From: Rummeliibacillus sp. POC4
GTDB lineage: Bacteria > Bacillota > Bacilli > Bacillales_A > Planococcaceae
Reading direction: 5' to 3'
Assembly (NCBI RefSeq): GCF_003576525.1
Contig: NZ_QWUA01000008.1
Coordinates: forward strand, 34,154 to 98,153
Length of the DNA stretch: 64,000 nucleotides
Shown here: positions 1 through 8,961 of the stretch, piece after piece
Position numbering within the stretch: position 1 is the stretch's first letter
How the letters are laid out: each line of letters starts with the position of its first letter
Notes under the pieces: generated by a model
The model's input: the letters and a program-made list of their open reading frames with translations, nothing else
Database searches by the model: none
What the model was told of the DNA's origin: nothing
Made by a program: the position numbers and the translations under genes

Positions 1-18
1 TAATCAGGAGGCATTCAT

Positions 19-600
19 ATGGAGCGTATTACATGGAACCAATTTTTCATGGCACAAAGCCATTTATTAGCATTAAGAAGTACTTGCACAAGATTATCAG
101 TCGGAGCTACGATTGTTCGAGATAAAAGAATTATTGCAGGTGGGTATAATGGTTCAATTTCTGGTGATGACCATTGTATTGATAAAGGTTGTTATGTAAT
201 AGACAATCATTGCGTTCGAACAGTACATGCGGAAGTAAATGCTTTGTTACAATGTGCGAAATACGGTACACCAACTGATGGTGCAGATTTATATGTCACA
301 CATTTTCCTTGTTTACCATGTACAAAATCTATTATTCAAGCAGGTATTAAAAGCTTATATTATGCAACAGATTATAAAAATAACCCATATGCATTAGAAC
401 TTTTGGAACAAGCAGGAGTAGAAGTCGTACATGTCCCATTTGACGAACGGAAAATTGACTTTTTAAGTAATGAAAAAATCGCACTATATGTTGATCTATT
501 GTCGAAACTTCGTAATCATGGTGCAACAGCTGAAGAATTGGAGCCATATGAACAGAAGGTGGTAGAATTATTTGGTCTATCAACATTAGACATAAACTAA
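19..600 (+). CDS. comEB: ComEB, deoxycytidylate deaminase family protein
   Basis: This 193-residue protein belongs to the zinc-dependent dCMP/cytidine deaminase fold. The zinc and catalytic motif HAE is at residues 70-72 and the second zinc motif PCLPC at 97-101. In related enzymes these residues deaminate dCMP to dUMP. The gene lies directly upstream of comEC, as in the B. subtilis comE operon, where comEB is not needed for DNA uptake. The ATG at 19 follows AGGAGG at 6-11 with good spacing. The upstream comEA gene is outside the window. Its 3' end overlaps the reading frame that continues into comEC, so the two are probably translationally coupled. Confidence 0.93.
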   Translation: MERITWNQFFMAQSHLLALRSTCTRLSVGATIVRDKRIIAGGYNGSISGDDHCIDKGCYVIDNHCVRTVHAEVNALLQCAKYGTPTDGADLYVTHFPCLPCTKSIIQAGIKSLYYATDYKNNPYALELLEQAGVEVVHVPFDERKIDFLSNEKIALYVDLLSKLRNHGATAEELEPYEQKVVELFGLSTLDIN

Positions 601-665
601 TTTTTGTAGCACTTGTAATATTACTAGCCTCACTTGCGGCACATATAAACATTTGGTTATTAGGG

Positions 666-2897
666 TTGTTAATCCCTTTTAGTCTTTTTCTAAGGTGGAA
701 AAAAGAAAACACTTGGATAATTGTAATCCTTGTTGGCATCTCTTTTTCTGCCTTTATTTATATCTCACAAACACTACAACATAGAGAAATGGATATTCCA
801 AAAGAAACAACTTTAACTTGGACAGACACTTATACAATTAACGGAGCAAAACTTCGAGGATTTGCTTATTTAGAAAATGGAGCAAAAGTGTACGCGGTTC
901 AAACCTTTCAATCTGAGCATGAAAAGCAGAACTACGAGCAAATTTCCTTAAGTGGTCACACTTTCCTGGTAAAAGGTAATTTAGTCCCTCCAACATTGCC
1001 CTCACATCAATTTGCTTTTTCAATGGAAAATTACATTTTAAGTCATGCTGCACAAGGAATATATGAAATTGAACAATCGACATATAAAGAAAAGAAAAAC
1101 TCTCTTTCATCTTTACTAGCTGAGCAGAGATTTCGTGTAAAGAAGCACATTGAAGCTACATTTCCAAACAGTTTAATAGCAGAAGCGCAAGCACTTATTA
1201 TTGGAGAACAAGAGAATGTAGACCAAGAGTTAAATAGAGCCTATCAAAAACTAGGAATCACACATCTATTTGCTATTTCAGGACTTCATGTAGCCCTTGT
1301 CTCTCTGTTAGTATTTGAACTGTTATTAAGGCTTCATATAAGAAGAGAACATGCAACAATTATAATTATCATTGCCTTACCTTTATACGCATGTATAGCA
1401 GGTGGTGCTCCCTCTGTTTGGCGCTCTGTTACGGTAGTAGAAATGATAATGATTAGCAAAATCCTTTCTAAGAAGTTATCGATTGATGATGCGTTATCTT
1501 TAAGTTTTATTGCTCTTGTATTGTATCAACCGAGTATAATATTTCAAATAGGTTTTCAATTATCCTATTTGGCAACGGTAGCACTCGTATTTTCTAACGT
1601 GATTTTACAATCAACTCAAAGTGCGCTTTTTCAATCTTTTTATATAACGAGCGTATGCCAATTACTTGTCTATCCACTTCTAATTTATCACTTTTTCGAA
1701 TTAAGCCTATCATCATTTATAGCTAATATTGTATTTGTGCCGTTATTTTCATTCATAATATTGCCGGTAAACCTTGTTTTATTTGTTTTAACGCTACTAT
1801 TTAAACCAGGTGCACAAGTGCTATTTTTAATCTATGAGCCACTTCGAGGATTTGTCGCAAAGGTAATTATGTGGTGCCAGTCAATCCCATATCAAATGTG
1901 GGTTACCGGAAGACCAAGTGTGCTTTTGTGTAGTCTAGCGTTTTTAGGTGTTTTATGTGCTTTCGTTTATATAGAGAAAAGAAAATTTAAAATGGCTTTG
2001 ATATGTATTTTAATACCTGCACTTGTTATTCATCTTGCTCCTAGAATGCATAAAGATATCCGTATCACGTTTTTAAGTGTTGGACAAGGAGATAGCATAG
2101 TAATTGAGTTACCATATCGTAAAAAGGTTTATGTAGTTGATACGGGTGGATTATTACGTTTTGAGCAGGAAAAGTGGAAGCAATCGAAGACGGAATATGA
2201 AGTTGGAAGGCGAATTGTTGTTCCATACTTAAAAGGCCGAGGGATAAAAGCGGTAGATACAATGATTATTACGCATGCGGATGCGGATCATGCAGAGGGT
2301 GCAGAAGAAGTGATGGAAGAAATAAAAGTAAAAGAAATTCATGTAAGTCCCAACTCATGGGAGAAGTCAGTGATGGAAGATATTATCGCTCATATAAAAA
2401 AAGAAAAAATACCGCTAAAAGAGAAAATAGCAGATGAAAAGTGGAGAGTGGGAGATGCTTATTTCGAATATTTATCTCCAACGGACACACAGTACGAGGG
2501 AAATAATGATTCACTTGTATTATTAGTTAGCTTTGGTAAGTATAAAATATTATTAACAGGTGATCTCGAAGAAGATGGGGAGATGCAACTTGTTAAAAAT
2601 AATGAGCAGAAAATTACTGATTTAAGTATATTGAAAGTAGGACATCATGGAAGTAAAACATCTAGTGCAGAAGCGTTTTTAAAACATACTAAACCTTCAC
2701 TATCGATATTTTCAACGGGGTTAAATAATCGGTACAAACATCCAAGCAAAGAAGTAGTTGAGCGATTTCAAAAACTTGGATTACCCACTTTAAACACTGC
2801 GGAAGTAGGTTCGATTGAACTGAAAATGACAAAAGAAAACTGTGAGATTACAACAACATCTCAATTAGTAGAAATGAAAAAAGCTTTGTCAAAGTGA
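666..2897 (+). CDS. comEC: ComEC/Rec2 DNA uptake channel protein
   Basis: A polytopic membrane protein that forms the channel for single-stranded DNA entry during transformation. It has the N-terminal OB-like region, the Competence domain (AISGLHVALVS near residue 205) and a C-terminal metallo-beta-lactamase-like domain with THADADHAEG and GHHGSKTS motifs. The coordinates use the first conventional start, TTG at 666, giving 743 residues. The frame stays open back to 552 and encodes a hydrophobic first segment (RHKLIFVALVILLASLAAH) expected of ComEC, but contains no ATG, GTG or TTG. A start at an ATT (567, 570 or 585) would give about 770 residues, close to the family length. The true start is therefore probably upstream and non-canonical. 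Confidence 0.93.
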   Translation: MLIPFSLFLRWKKENTWIIVILVGISFSAFIYISQTLQHREMDIPKETTLTWTDTYTINGAKLRGFAYLENGAKVYAVQTFQSEHEKQNYEQISLSGHTFLVKGNLVPPTLPSHQFAFSMENYILSHAAQGIYEIEQSTYKEKKNSLSSLLAEQRFRVKKHIEATFPNSLIAEAQALIIGEQENVDQELNRAYQKLGITHLFAISGLHVALVSLLVFELLLRLHIRREHATIIIIIALPLYACIAGGAPSVWRSVTVVEMIMISKILSKKLSIDDALSLSFIALVLYQPSIIFQIGFQLSYLATVALVFSNVILQSTQSALFQSFYITSVCQLLVYPLLIYHFFELSLSSFIANIVFVPLFSFIILPVNLVLFVLTLLFKPGAQVLFLIYEPLRGFVAKVIMWCQSIPYQMWVTGRPSVLLCSLAFLGVLCAFVYIEKRKFKMALICILIPALVIHLAPRMHKDIRITFLSVGQGDSIVIELPYRKKVYVVDTGGLLRFEQEKWKQSKTEYEVGRRIVVPYLKGRGIKAVDTMIITHADADHAEGAEEVMEEIKVKEIHVSPNSWEKSVMEDIIAHIKKEKIPLKEKIADEKWRVGDAYFEYLSPTDTQYEGNNDSLVLLVSFGKYKILLTGDLEEDGEMQLVKNNEQKITDLSILKVGHHGSKTSSAEAFLKHTKPSLSIFSTGLNNRYKHPSKEVVERFQKLGLPTLNTAEVGSIELKMTKENCEITTTSQLVEMKKALSK

Positions 2898-2909
2898 CAA
2901 AGCTTTTTT
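2877..2909 (+). terminator. Rho-independent terminator of comEC
   Basis: Stem AAGCTTTGTC (2881-2890) pairs with GACAAAGCTT (2896-2905), followed by a T-run. The comEC stop codon lies in the loop. Confidence 0.85.
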
Positions 2910-2919
2910 GTGTAGACGC

Positions 2920-3054
2920 TTATAGATTTACGTAATCGATAACAGTAGCGATAATGAACATAAGTGCGAAGAATACGAATGATACGCCGAAGCCTACACC
3001 TGAATCAATAGCGTCATTTCTTTTACTTTGTACATCTTTTTCAAATGGATTCAT
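2920..3054 (-). CDS. yqzM: YqzM family small membrane protein
   Basis: A 44-residue protein beginning MNPFEKDVQSKRND, with one C-terminal membrane segment (approximately residues 21-40, VGFGVSFVFFALMFIIATVI). Sequence and position between comEC and holA match the YqzM family of Bacillus, whose function is unknown. The start is supported by AGGAGG at 3062-3067, seven bases upstream. It is convergent with comEC and ends 10 bases beyond the comEC terminator. Confidence 0.85.
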   Translation of the reverse strand: MNPFEKDVQSKRNDAIDSGVGFGVSFVFFALMFIIATVIDYVNL

Positions 3055-3363
3055 TAATATCCCTCCTAATTCTTATTAATTATACGGTAACGCATTCAAA
3101 AAAGCTATATTGAATGGCGAAATTACATAGTTCTATCGGCTTTGACACAATTTGGACATACTCACATATTCAACCGTTTTCATAAGAAGAAAGATTCTCT
3201 CACCTAAATTGAAGTGCTTTAGAAAAAATAATTAGAGAGTATATAAGCAGTAAAATGTCTATTGCTTAACTATATTTCAAGGAAGTTGAACTACAACTTG
3301 CTGAGTTTCCCTTTACTCAAAATGAATGTATACTAGAGTTAGTGTTGTGCTAGGAGGAAGACC
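3055..3363 (+). other. Intergenic region yqzM-holA with candidate holA promoter
   Basis: No gene seen on either strand. A candidate SigA-type promoter is TTGACA (3142-3147), 17 bases, CATATT (3165-3170). Two short inverted repeats follow (TAAGCA/TGCTTA at 3244-3268 and AAGTTG/CAACTT at 3283-3299), so a holA transcript would have a structured leader of nearly 190 bases. No known riboswitch pattern was recognised. Confidence 0.35.
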
Positions 3364-4374
3364 ATGTTCTCAAAATTATGGAATGATATACAAAAAGGAA
3401 AACTAGCACCTGTTTATCTTTTAGCAGGGCTTGAATCCTATTTTATAGACGAAACAATCCATCGTATTAAATCTAAGCTAGAAGAAAGTGGAGAAATTGA
3501 GACAATTACAATTGATCTGGATGAAAAGCCAGTAGACTTTGTGATTGATGAATCAGATACGATTCCTTTTTTCTCTAGCAAAAAATTGATTATTGCTAAG
3601 AATGCATCATTCTTAAAAGCAACAGACAAAACAAAAGAAAAAATTGATCATGATTTGAAGAGACTTGCAAAATGGCTAGAGTTTCCTTCAGATACATCCA
3701 TCACTATTTTTATTGCACCGTATGAAAAGCTCGATGAACGTAAAAAAGTAACGAAGCAAATGAAAGAGCATGCGGTATACATGCTAGCAGAGACTCCAAA
3801 AGAGAATGATTTATCAGTATGGGTTAAAAACGAAATTTCATCCTTTGCTAAAACAATTGATGAAGAAGCAATTGCAAAATTAATGGAATTAGTTGGAATG
3901 GATATGTTACATTTACGCTCTGAAATTGAGAAAATCTGTTTATATCTTGGTGAGGATAAGAATATAACGGTTGCATTAGTGGAAGAATTAGTATCGAAAA
4001 CATTAGAGCAAGATGCTTTTAAGATGCTCAATGCGTATATGAGAAACGATGTTGCGGAGGCACTTTCAATTTATCATGATTTAATAAGACAGAAGCAAGA
4101 GCCTATAATGCTTGTGGCTTTATTGGCATCTCAAATTCGCTTGATGTCTAATGTATATTATCTATTGTCTAAAGGATATCATTCACAACAAATTTCAAAA
4201 CAATTAAAGGTAAATCCGTATCGTGTGAAAAGAATAGTAGAAGATCGACGGAAAGTATCTGAAGAATCTTTACTCAAAGCTTTGTATGGATTAAGTGAAG
4301 TAGATTTACAATTAAAATCTATGAGTGGTAAGCGGGAACGATTTTTGGAATTGTTCTTGATGCGCCCATTATAA
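3364..4374 (+). CDS. holA: DNA polymerase III subunit delta
   Basis: The 336-residue protein is the delta subunit of the clamp loader, which opens the beta sliding clamp. It begins with the family pattern MFSKLWNDIQKGKLAPVYLL and has the AAA+ like fold without a functional Walker A. The C-terminal helical part includes an LLASQIRLMSNVYYL segment. AGGAGG at 3352-3357 fixes the ATG at 3364. Position between yqzM and rpsT is as in B. subtilis (yqeN). Confidence 0.95.
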   Translation: MFSKLWNDIQKGKLAPVYLLAGLESYFIDETIHRIKSKLEESGEIETITIDLDEKPVDFVIDESDTIPFFSSKKLIIAKNASFLKATDKTKEKIDHDLKRLAKWLEFPSDTSITIFIAPYEKLDERKKVTKQMKEHAVYMLAETPKENDLSVWVKNEISSFAKTIDEEAIAKLMELVGMDMLHLRSEIEKICLYLGEDKNITVALVEELVSKTLEQDAFKMLNAYMRNDVAEALSIYHDLIRQKQEPIMLVALLASQIRLMSNVYYLLSKGYHSQQISKQLKVNPYRVKRIVEDRRKVSEESLLKALYGLSEVDLQLKSMSGKRERFLELFLMRPL

Positions 4375-4387
4375 TACTTGTATACAA

Positions 4388-4420
4388 AAAAAGACTAGAG
4401 AATAATTCTCTAGTCTTTTT
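4388..4420. terminator. Bidirectional terminator between holA and rpsT
   Basis: Perfect stem AAAAAGACTAGAGAA/TTCTCTAGTCTTTTT with a three-base loop. The A-run on one side and T-run on the other let it serve both convergent genes. Confidence 0.9.
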
Positions 4421-4433
4421 GAATCCAAATGGA

Positions 4434-4682
4434 TTAAGCTTTTTTCATTAAACGAGCTTTTTGACGAGAAGCTGCGTTTTTGTGGATTAAGCCTTTAGAA
4501 GCTGCTTTATCTAAAGTTTTAACAGCAACTTTTACTAATTCTTTTGCGTTTTCATCTTTTGCGACTAATGCAGCGTCAGCTTTTTTAACAGCAGTACGCA
4601 TAGCAGATTTTGCTTGTGCGTTTTGTGCGTTTGCTTCAGAAGCAGTTTTCACGCGTTTGATAGCAGATTTAATATTTGGCAT
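4434..4682 (-). CDS. rpsT: 30S ribosomal protein S20
   Basis: An 82-residue lysine- and alanine-rich helical protein starting [20 protein letters not shown], the standard S20 N terminus. It binds 16S rRNA early in 30S assembly. An in-frame ATG two codons upstream (4688) lies only three bases from AGGAGG (4692-4697). The ATG at 4682 has nine-base spacing and matches the family start, so it was chosen. Confidence 0.97.
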   Translation of the reverse strand: MPNIKSAIKRVKTASEANAQNAQAKSAMRTAVKKADAALVAKDENAKELVKVAVKTLDKAASKGLIHKNAASRQKARLMKKA

Positions 4683-4755
4683 TAACATTCACCTCCTAAA
4701 AAGGATCGAGATGAGTAAATTCTCAACTGTTTCATGTGTCTATACAACAAGCATC

Positions 4756-4785
4756 ATTATATCAAAATCCTAATAGAAAAATCAA
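4756..4785 (-). promoter_or_regulatory. rpsT promoter (SigA type)
   Basis: On the minus strand TTGATT (4780-4785), an 18-base spacer and TATAAT (4756-4761) stand upstream of rpsT. The divergent gpr promoter region lies next to it. Confidence 0.65.
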
Positions 4786-4799
4786 GAGCGAATTGCAAA

Positions 4800-4829
4800 G
4801 AATATTTACTTGACACAATGTACAGAATA
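4800..4829 (+). promoter_or_regulatory. Candidate SigG promoter of gpr
   Basis: GAATA (4800-4804), 18 bases, CAGAATA (4823-4829). This fits the forespore SigG pattern (GHATR, 18, CATNHTA) except for one -10 base. gpr is forespore-expressed in B. subtilis. The predicted leader is only about ten bases and would begin at the edge of the ribosome binding site, which weakens the call. Confidence 0.4.
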
Positions 4830-4845
4830 GAAACGAGGTGAGAAT

Positions 4846-5853
4846 ATGGAAAATTTTCAATGGTCAACAACAGATTTAGTTGATGAAACAGAAGCATACA
4901 TCAAACATAAGACAGAAGAAGAAAGAGCGAAGTTAAGAAATTCTAACGGAATTGATATTAAAGAAAACTGGGATGAAATCGTAAAGATCACAGAAGTAAC
5001 TGTATCTAAACAAGGTGAAGAACATATAGGGAAAAAAGAAGGTACCTATATAACATTATCAGTACCATCGTTAGAAGCTTATGACCTTGAAGGACTTAAA
5101 ATTTTCGAAGAAACTATTATCAAATCTTTAAAAAAGATTCATTCAAAAGCAAGCTTAAAAAAAGTTCTAATCATTGGTCTAGGGAATCGAACAATTACAC
5201 CGGATGCAATTGGACCTTTAACAATTGACCATCTGCATAATCAAGCGGAAGTAATCCAAGATAATTGTATTATTTATGCACCTGGAGTTACCGCGCAAAC
5301 AGGGTATGAAACAAGTGAATTCGTTAAAGCACTTGCTGATAATATTAAACCTTCTTTAATCGTTATTATTGATGCCCTTGCTACTAATTCTAGTGATCGA
5401 CTTTGCAAAACCGTTCAGATTACCAATACAGGTATTCAACCTGGTGCTGGAGTTGGGAATTCTAGAAAAGAAATTTCCGAAGAGACAATGGGATGTCCAG
5501 TAACTGCTATTGGATTACCGACAGTAGTTGATGGTCCTGTTCTAATTACAGATGCAGTCGAATCGTTATTTAAATATATTTCTGCAAAAATAGACGAAGA
5601 TAAAAGACCTTCATCAGCTTTATCCGTTTCTTCCTATTCTGTAGATGAAAATACTAAAATTTTGACGGAAGCATTATTGCCGATTTTTGGTGAATGGGTA
5701 AAATGGGAAAGACAAGAAAGGTTACAACTGTTTCAGGAAGCATTAACCGGACAACAACGATTATTTGTTACGCCAAAAAATATTGATGATTGGGTTTCAG
5801 CTTATGTATCAATGCTTGCAAGCGTTTGTACAAGATGGTTAAGCGTCGCATAA
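4846..5853 (+). CDS. gpr: GPR endopeptidase, spore germination protease
   Basis: A 335-residue zymogen of the A25 aspartic-type family that degrades small acid-soluble spore proteins at germination. Family segments include KKVLIIGLGNRTITPDAIGP, APGVTAQTGYETSE, IIDALATNSSDRL, and GIQPGAGVGNSRKEIS. The N-terminal TDL near residue 9-11 corresponds to the propeptide cleavage region. The protein is somewhat shorter than B. subtilis GPR (about 370). Start ATG follows GAGGTGAG. It precedes spoIIP, the usual pairing. Confidence 0.96.
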   Translation: MENFQWSTTDLVDETEAYIKHKTEEERAKLRNSNGIDIKENWDEIVKITEVTVSKQGEEHIGKKEGTYITLSVPSLEAYDLEGLKIFEETIIKSLKKIHSKASLKKVLIIGLGNRTITPDAIGPLTIDHLHNQAEVIQDNCIIYAPGVTAQTGYETSEFVKALADNIKPSLIVIIDALATNSSDRLCKTVQITNTGIQPGAGVGNSRKEISEETMGCPVTAIGLPTVVDGPVLITDAVESLFKYISAKIDEDKRPSSALSVSSYSVDENTKILTEALLPIFGEWVKWERQERLQLFQEALTGQQRLFVTPKNIDDWVSAYVSMLASVCTRWLSVA

Positions 5854-5904
5854 AGTTCTAATCCATATCTTTTCTCCATAAAGTAACTGGAGGAGGGATA
5901 TTGG

Positions 5905-6738
5905 ATGCGGAGACAACAACATCGATGGAAATTTATTTTATTATTCTTAGCAATCTTTTTTTCACTACCGATTCTTGCAGCAAAGTTACCATTTTTGGCT
6001 GAAAAGCAACATGTTATTGAATCGTCAAAACAGGACACTAAAATTGCTTATGCAGCCAACAAGACAATTCCAACAAAAGTATCTGAAACAAAAAAAGGAA
6101 AAAGTTTTAACACATTAATTTATTTCACCCACTCTCATGAAGCATACTATCCAATGTTGAAAGAACGGCAACAAACCATTACAGTCTATCATGATGCGAC
6201 AAACGTCCAATCCTTAGGAAACTTATTTGTCAAACACTTTAAACAAAATAATATTAATACGGATTTATTGAATGTAGATGCGATGAAAGTTATGAAAAAA
6301 CAAGATATGACATTCTATCAGGCATACGATGCAGTCCGTCCCTATGTGAAAAATCAAATTGGAAAAAAAGATTATGATTTAATCATGGATATTCATAGAG
6401 ATTCTGCTGGTAAAAAAGTAACCACAACAACTTATAAAGGTTCTTCATATGCTCGAATGGCTCTTGTTATTGGAGGAAAGAATCAGCAATACCAGGCAAA
6501 TGAAGCCTATGCTGAACAATTATCGAAAAAGCTAAATAGCCTTGTTCCGGGAATATCAAGAGGTGTATTGAGAAAAACGGGTGATGGGGTTAATGGAATT
6601 TATAATCAAGATCTATCCAAACAGATTATTTTAATCGAACTTGGTGGAGTTAATAACAATGAAGAAGAGTTAAATCGTTCAATTGCTATTTTGGGAAGAG
6701 CGATCCAAGAAGCATTTGTTGAACCAGCATCATCCTAA
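5905..6738 (+). CDS. spoIIP: SpoIIP, stage II sporulation amidase/endopeptidase
   Basis: SpoIIP degrades septal peptidoglycan with SpoIID and SpoIIM during engulfment. The 277-residue protein has a single N-terminal membrane anchor (about 9-30) and the SpoIIP domain. Likely zinc/catalytic parts are the His motif THSHEAYYP, DIHRDS and the Glu in IELGGVNNNEEE. It is clearly shorter than B. subtilis SpoIIP (about 400), mostly between the anchor and the catalytic domain. GGAGGAGGG precedes the ATG. It lies 51 bases downstream of gpr and may be cotranscribed. Confidence 0.95.
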   Translation: MRRQQHRWKFILLFLAIFFSLPILAAKLPFLAEKQHVIESSKQDTKIAYAANKTIPTKVSETKKGKSFNTLIYFTHSHEAYYPMLKERQQTITVYHDATNVQSLGNLFVKHFKQNNINTDLLNVDAMKVMKKQDMTFYQAYDAVRPYVKNQIGKKDYDLIMDIHRDSAGKKVTTTTYKGSSYARMALVIGGKNQQYQANEAYAEQLSKKLNSLVPGISRGVLRKTGDGVNGIYNQDLSKQIILIELGGVNNNEEELNRSIAILGRAIQEAFVEPASS

Positions 6739-6740
6739 CA

Positions 6741-6770
6741 TTGCAATATAAGGCGAATCACTGCTATAAT
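6741..6770 (+). promoter_or_regulatory. lepA promoter
   Basis: TTGCAA (6741-6746), 18-base spacer, TATAAT (6765-6770) with an extended TG at 6762-6763. It directly follows the spoIIP stop codon, so lepA is expressed separately from the sporulation genes. Confidence 0.75.
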
Positions 6771-6798
6771 TCTAGTAGTTTAAATAGGAGTGGAACGC

Positions 6799-8634
6799 AT
6801 GAATCGAGAAGAACTGATTAAACGACAAGAACATATACGAAATTTCTCTATTATCGCGCATATTGACCACGGAAAATCTACATTAGCAGACCGTATATTA
6901 GAGAAAACACATGCACTTACTGCACGTGAAATGAAAGAACAACTTCTAGATTCTATGGATCTTGAAAGAGAACGTGGAATTACGATTAAATTAAATGCAG
7001 TACAATTAAAATACACTGCTAAAGATGGAGAGACGTATATTTTTCATCTAATCGACACACCAGGACATGTCGATTTCACATATGAAGTGTCACGAAGCTT
7101 AGCTGCCTGTGAAGGTGCAATTTTAGTTGTAGATGCAGCACAAGGGATTGAGGCACAGACTTTAGCAAACGTATATCTTGCTTTAGATAATGACCTAGAA
7201 ATACTACCTGTCATCAACAAAATTGACCTTCCTTCAGCTGACCCTGAACGTGTTCGAACAGAAGTTGAAGATGTCATAGGATTAGATGCCTCTGAAGCTG
7301 TTTTAGCATCTGCAAAAGCTGGCATTGGTATAGAGGAAATACTGGAACAGATTGTAGAAAAAGTTCCTGCGCCAACTGGTGATCCTGAAGCACCTTTACA
7401 AGCATTGATATTTGACTCGGTTTACGATGCATATCGAGGTGTTATTACATCCATTCGAATTGTTGAAGGAACAGTGAAGCCAGGAGATAAAATTCGTATG
7501 ATGGCAACTGGTGCTGAATTCGAAGTAATCGAAGTTGGTGTTCATACACCTAAAATTACACCAACTGAATTTTTAACAGTCGGAGATGTTGGATATTTAA
7601 CGGCTTCTATCAAAAATGTTGGTGATACACGAGTAGGGGATACGATTACTTTTGCAGAAAATCCAGCCTCTGAAGCCTTACCAGGTTATCGAAAACTAAA
7701 TCCAATGGTATATTGCGGTTTATATCCAATCGACACAGCAAGATACAATGATTTACGTGATGCACTTGAAAAATTAGAGCTAAATGACTCTGCGTTACAG
7801 TACGAACCAGAGACATCTCAAGCACTAGGTTTTGGTTTCCGTTGTGGATTCCTAGGTCTACTTCACATGGAAATTATTCAAGAACGTATTGAACGTGAAT
7901 TTAATATTGATTTGATTACTACTGCGCCTAGTGTTATTTACCATGTACACATGACCGATGGGGAAGAAGTAAAAGTGGACAACCCATCTATGATGCCAGA
8001 ACCACAAAAAATAGATCGTGTAGAAGAGCCATATGTAAAAGCAAACATCATGGTGCCAAATGATTATGTTGGTGCTGTTATGGAAATTTGCCAACGAAAA
8101 CGTGGTAATTTCTTAACAATGGATTACATCGATACAACACGTGTCAATATTTTTTATGAAATTCCGTTATCTGAAATTGTCTACGATTTCTTCGATCAAC
8201 TGAAATCTAGCACAAAAGGATATGCTTCTTTTGACTATGAATTGATTGGCTATAAACCATCTAATCTAGTGAAAATGGATATCTTATTAAATGCAGAGCA
8301 AGTCGATGCATTAAGCTTTATCGTACACAAAGATTTTGCCTATGAACGTGGTAAAGTCATTGTTGAAAAGCTAAAAGAGCTTATCCCACGCCAACAATTT
8401 GAAGTACCCGTACAAGCTGCTATCGGACAAAAAATTGTCGCACGTTCTACGATTAAAGCAATGCGTAAAAATGTATTGGCGAAATGTTACGGTGGGGATA
8501 TCTCACGTAAACGTAAACTTCTTGAAAAACAAAAAGAAGGTAAAAAACGTATGAAACAAGTTGGTTCCGTTGAAGTTCCGCAAGAAGCCTTTATGGCAGT
8601 ATTAAAAATGGACGACGACCAACCGAAAAAGTAA
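6799..8634 (+). CDS. lepA: Elongation factor 4 (LepA), ribosome-associated GTPase
   Basis: A 611-residue translational GTPase that acts on stalled or misplaced ribosomes and in ribosome assembly. Visible motifs are G1 [10 protein letters not shown]3 DTPGH and G4 NKID, followed by EF-G-like domains and the LepA C-terminal domain ending in a basic tail ([17 protein letters not shown]). An in-frame GTG at 6790 overlaps the ribosome binding site TAGGAG. The ATG at 6799 has eight-base spacing and matches the family start. Confidence 0.97.
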   Translation: MNREELIKRQEHIRNFSIIAHIDHGKSTLADRILEKTHALTAREMKEQLLDSMDLERERGITIKLNAVQLKYTAKDGETYIFHLIDTPGHVDFTYEVSRSLAACEGAILVVDAAQGIEAQTLANVYLALDNDLEILPVINKIDLPSADPERVRTEVEDVIGLDASEAVLASAKAGIGIEEILEQIVEKVPAPTGDPEAPLQALIFDSVYDAYRGVITSIRIVEGTVKPGDKIRMMATGAEFEVIEVGVHTPKITPTEFLTVGDVGYLTASIKNVGDTRVGDTITFAENPASEALPGYRKLNPMVYCGLYPIDTARYNDLRDALEKLELNDSALQYEPETSQALGFGFRCGFLGLLHMEIIQERIEREFNIDLITTAPSVIYHVHMTDGEEVKVDNPSMMPEPQKIDRVEEPYVKANIMVPNDYVGAVMEICQRKRGNFLTMDYIDTTRVNIFYEIPLSEIVYDFFDQLKSSTKGYASFDYELIGYKPSNLVKMDILLNAEQVDALSFIVHKDFAYERGKVIVEKLKELIPRQQFEVPVQAAIGQKIVARSTIKAMRKNVLAKCYGGDISRKRKLLEKQKEGKKRMKQVGSVEVPQEAFMAVLKMDDDQPKK

Positions 8635-8668
8635 TATTGATATCTCAACGTTTTGTTTGATTAACAAT

Positions 8669-8727
8669 AAGCGGATGTGTAATACTAGGTGGATTTTGCC
8701 ACCGTATTGCCACCGCTTTTATTTTTG
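8669..8727 (+). terminator. Terminator of lepA
   Basis: A nested hairpin of AAGCGG...CCGCTT, AATAC...GTATT and GGTGG...CCACC is followed by TTTATTTTT. It closes the lepA unit and marks the left edge of the accessory island. Confidence 0.8.
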
Positions 8728-8940
8728 GTCAGCAAAATTATAGATTTCCTGATTATAAAGATAAGTGGTCTAAAAAGTAGCCTCTAATATTCGTAACGAT
8801 TGGGCGAAGGGGAAAAATATGACCGAGGACGAGAAGAAATGTATGGCTCATCCAGTATTATAAGGAAGATAAAATTGATTTGCATCATATAAAACCTATA
8901 GTATATGGAGTAAGTTCTCAGCTGGTAAATTAAATAGTTA
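8727..8940 (+). pseudogene. Possible decayed HNH-nuclease toxin C terminus
   Basis: No intact frame. Short stretches in different frames resemble parts of one HNH-type toxin domain: a GQQNYRFPDYKDKWSK stretch at 8727-8777, MTEDEKK at 8819-8839, then DKIDLHHIKPIVYG at 8868-8909 in another frame, and WSKFSAGKLNSY near the end in a third frame. HHIKP followed by YG is typical of HNH nucleases. The next gene is an SMI1/KNR4 protein, often the immunity partner of such toxins. The call rests on short motifs and is tentative. Confidence 0.3.
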
Positions 8941-8961
8941 TTAAAGAGAGGTGAGATTAAA

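Noticed and set aside
2065..2262. Antisense ORFs inside comEC, dnaJ, floA and others
   Set aside because: They mirror codon patterns of the sense genes and have no ribosome binding sites or family features.
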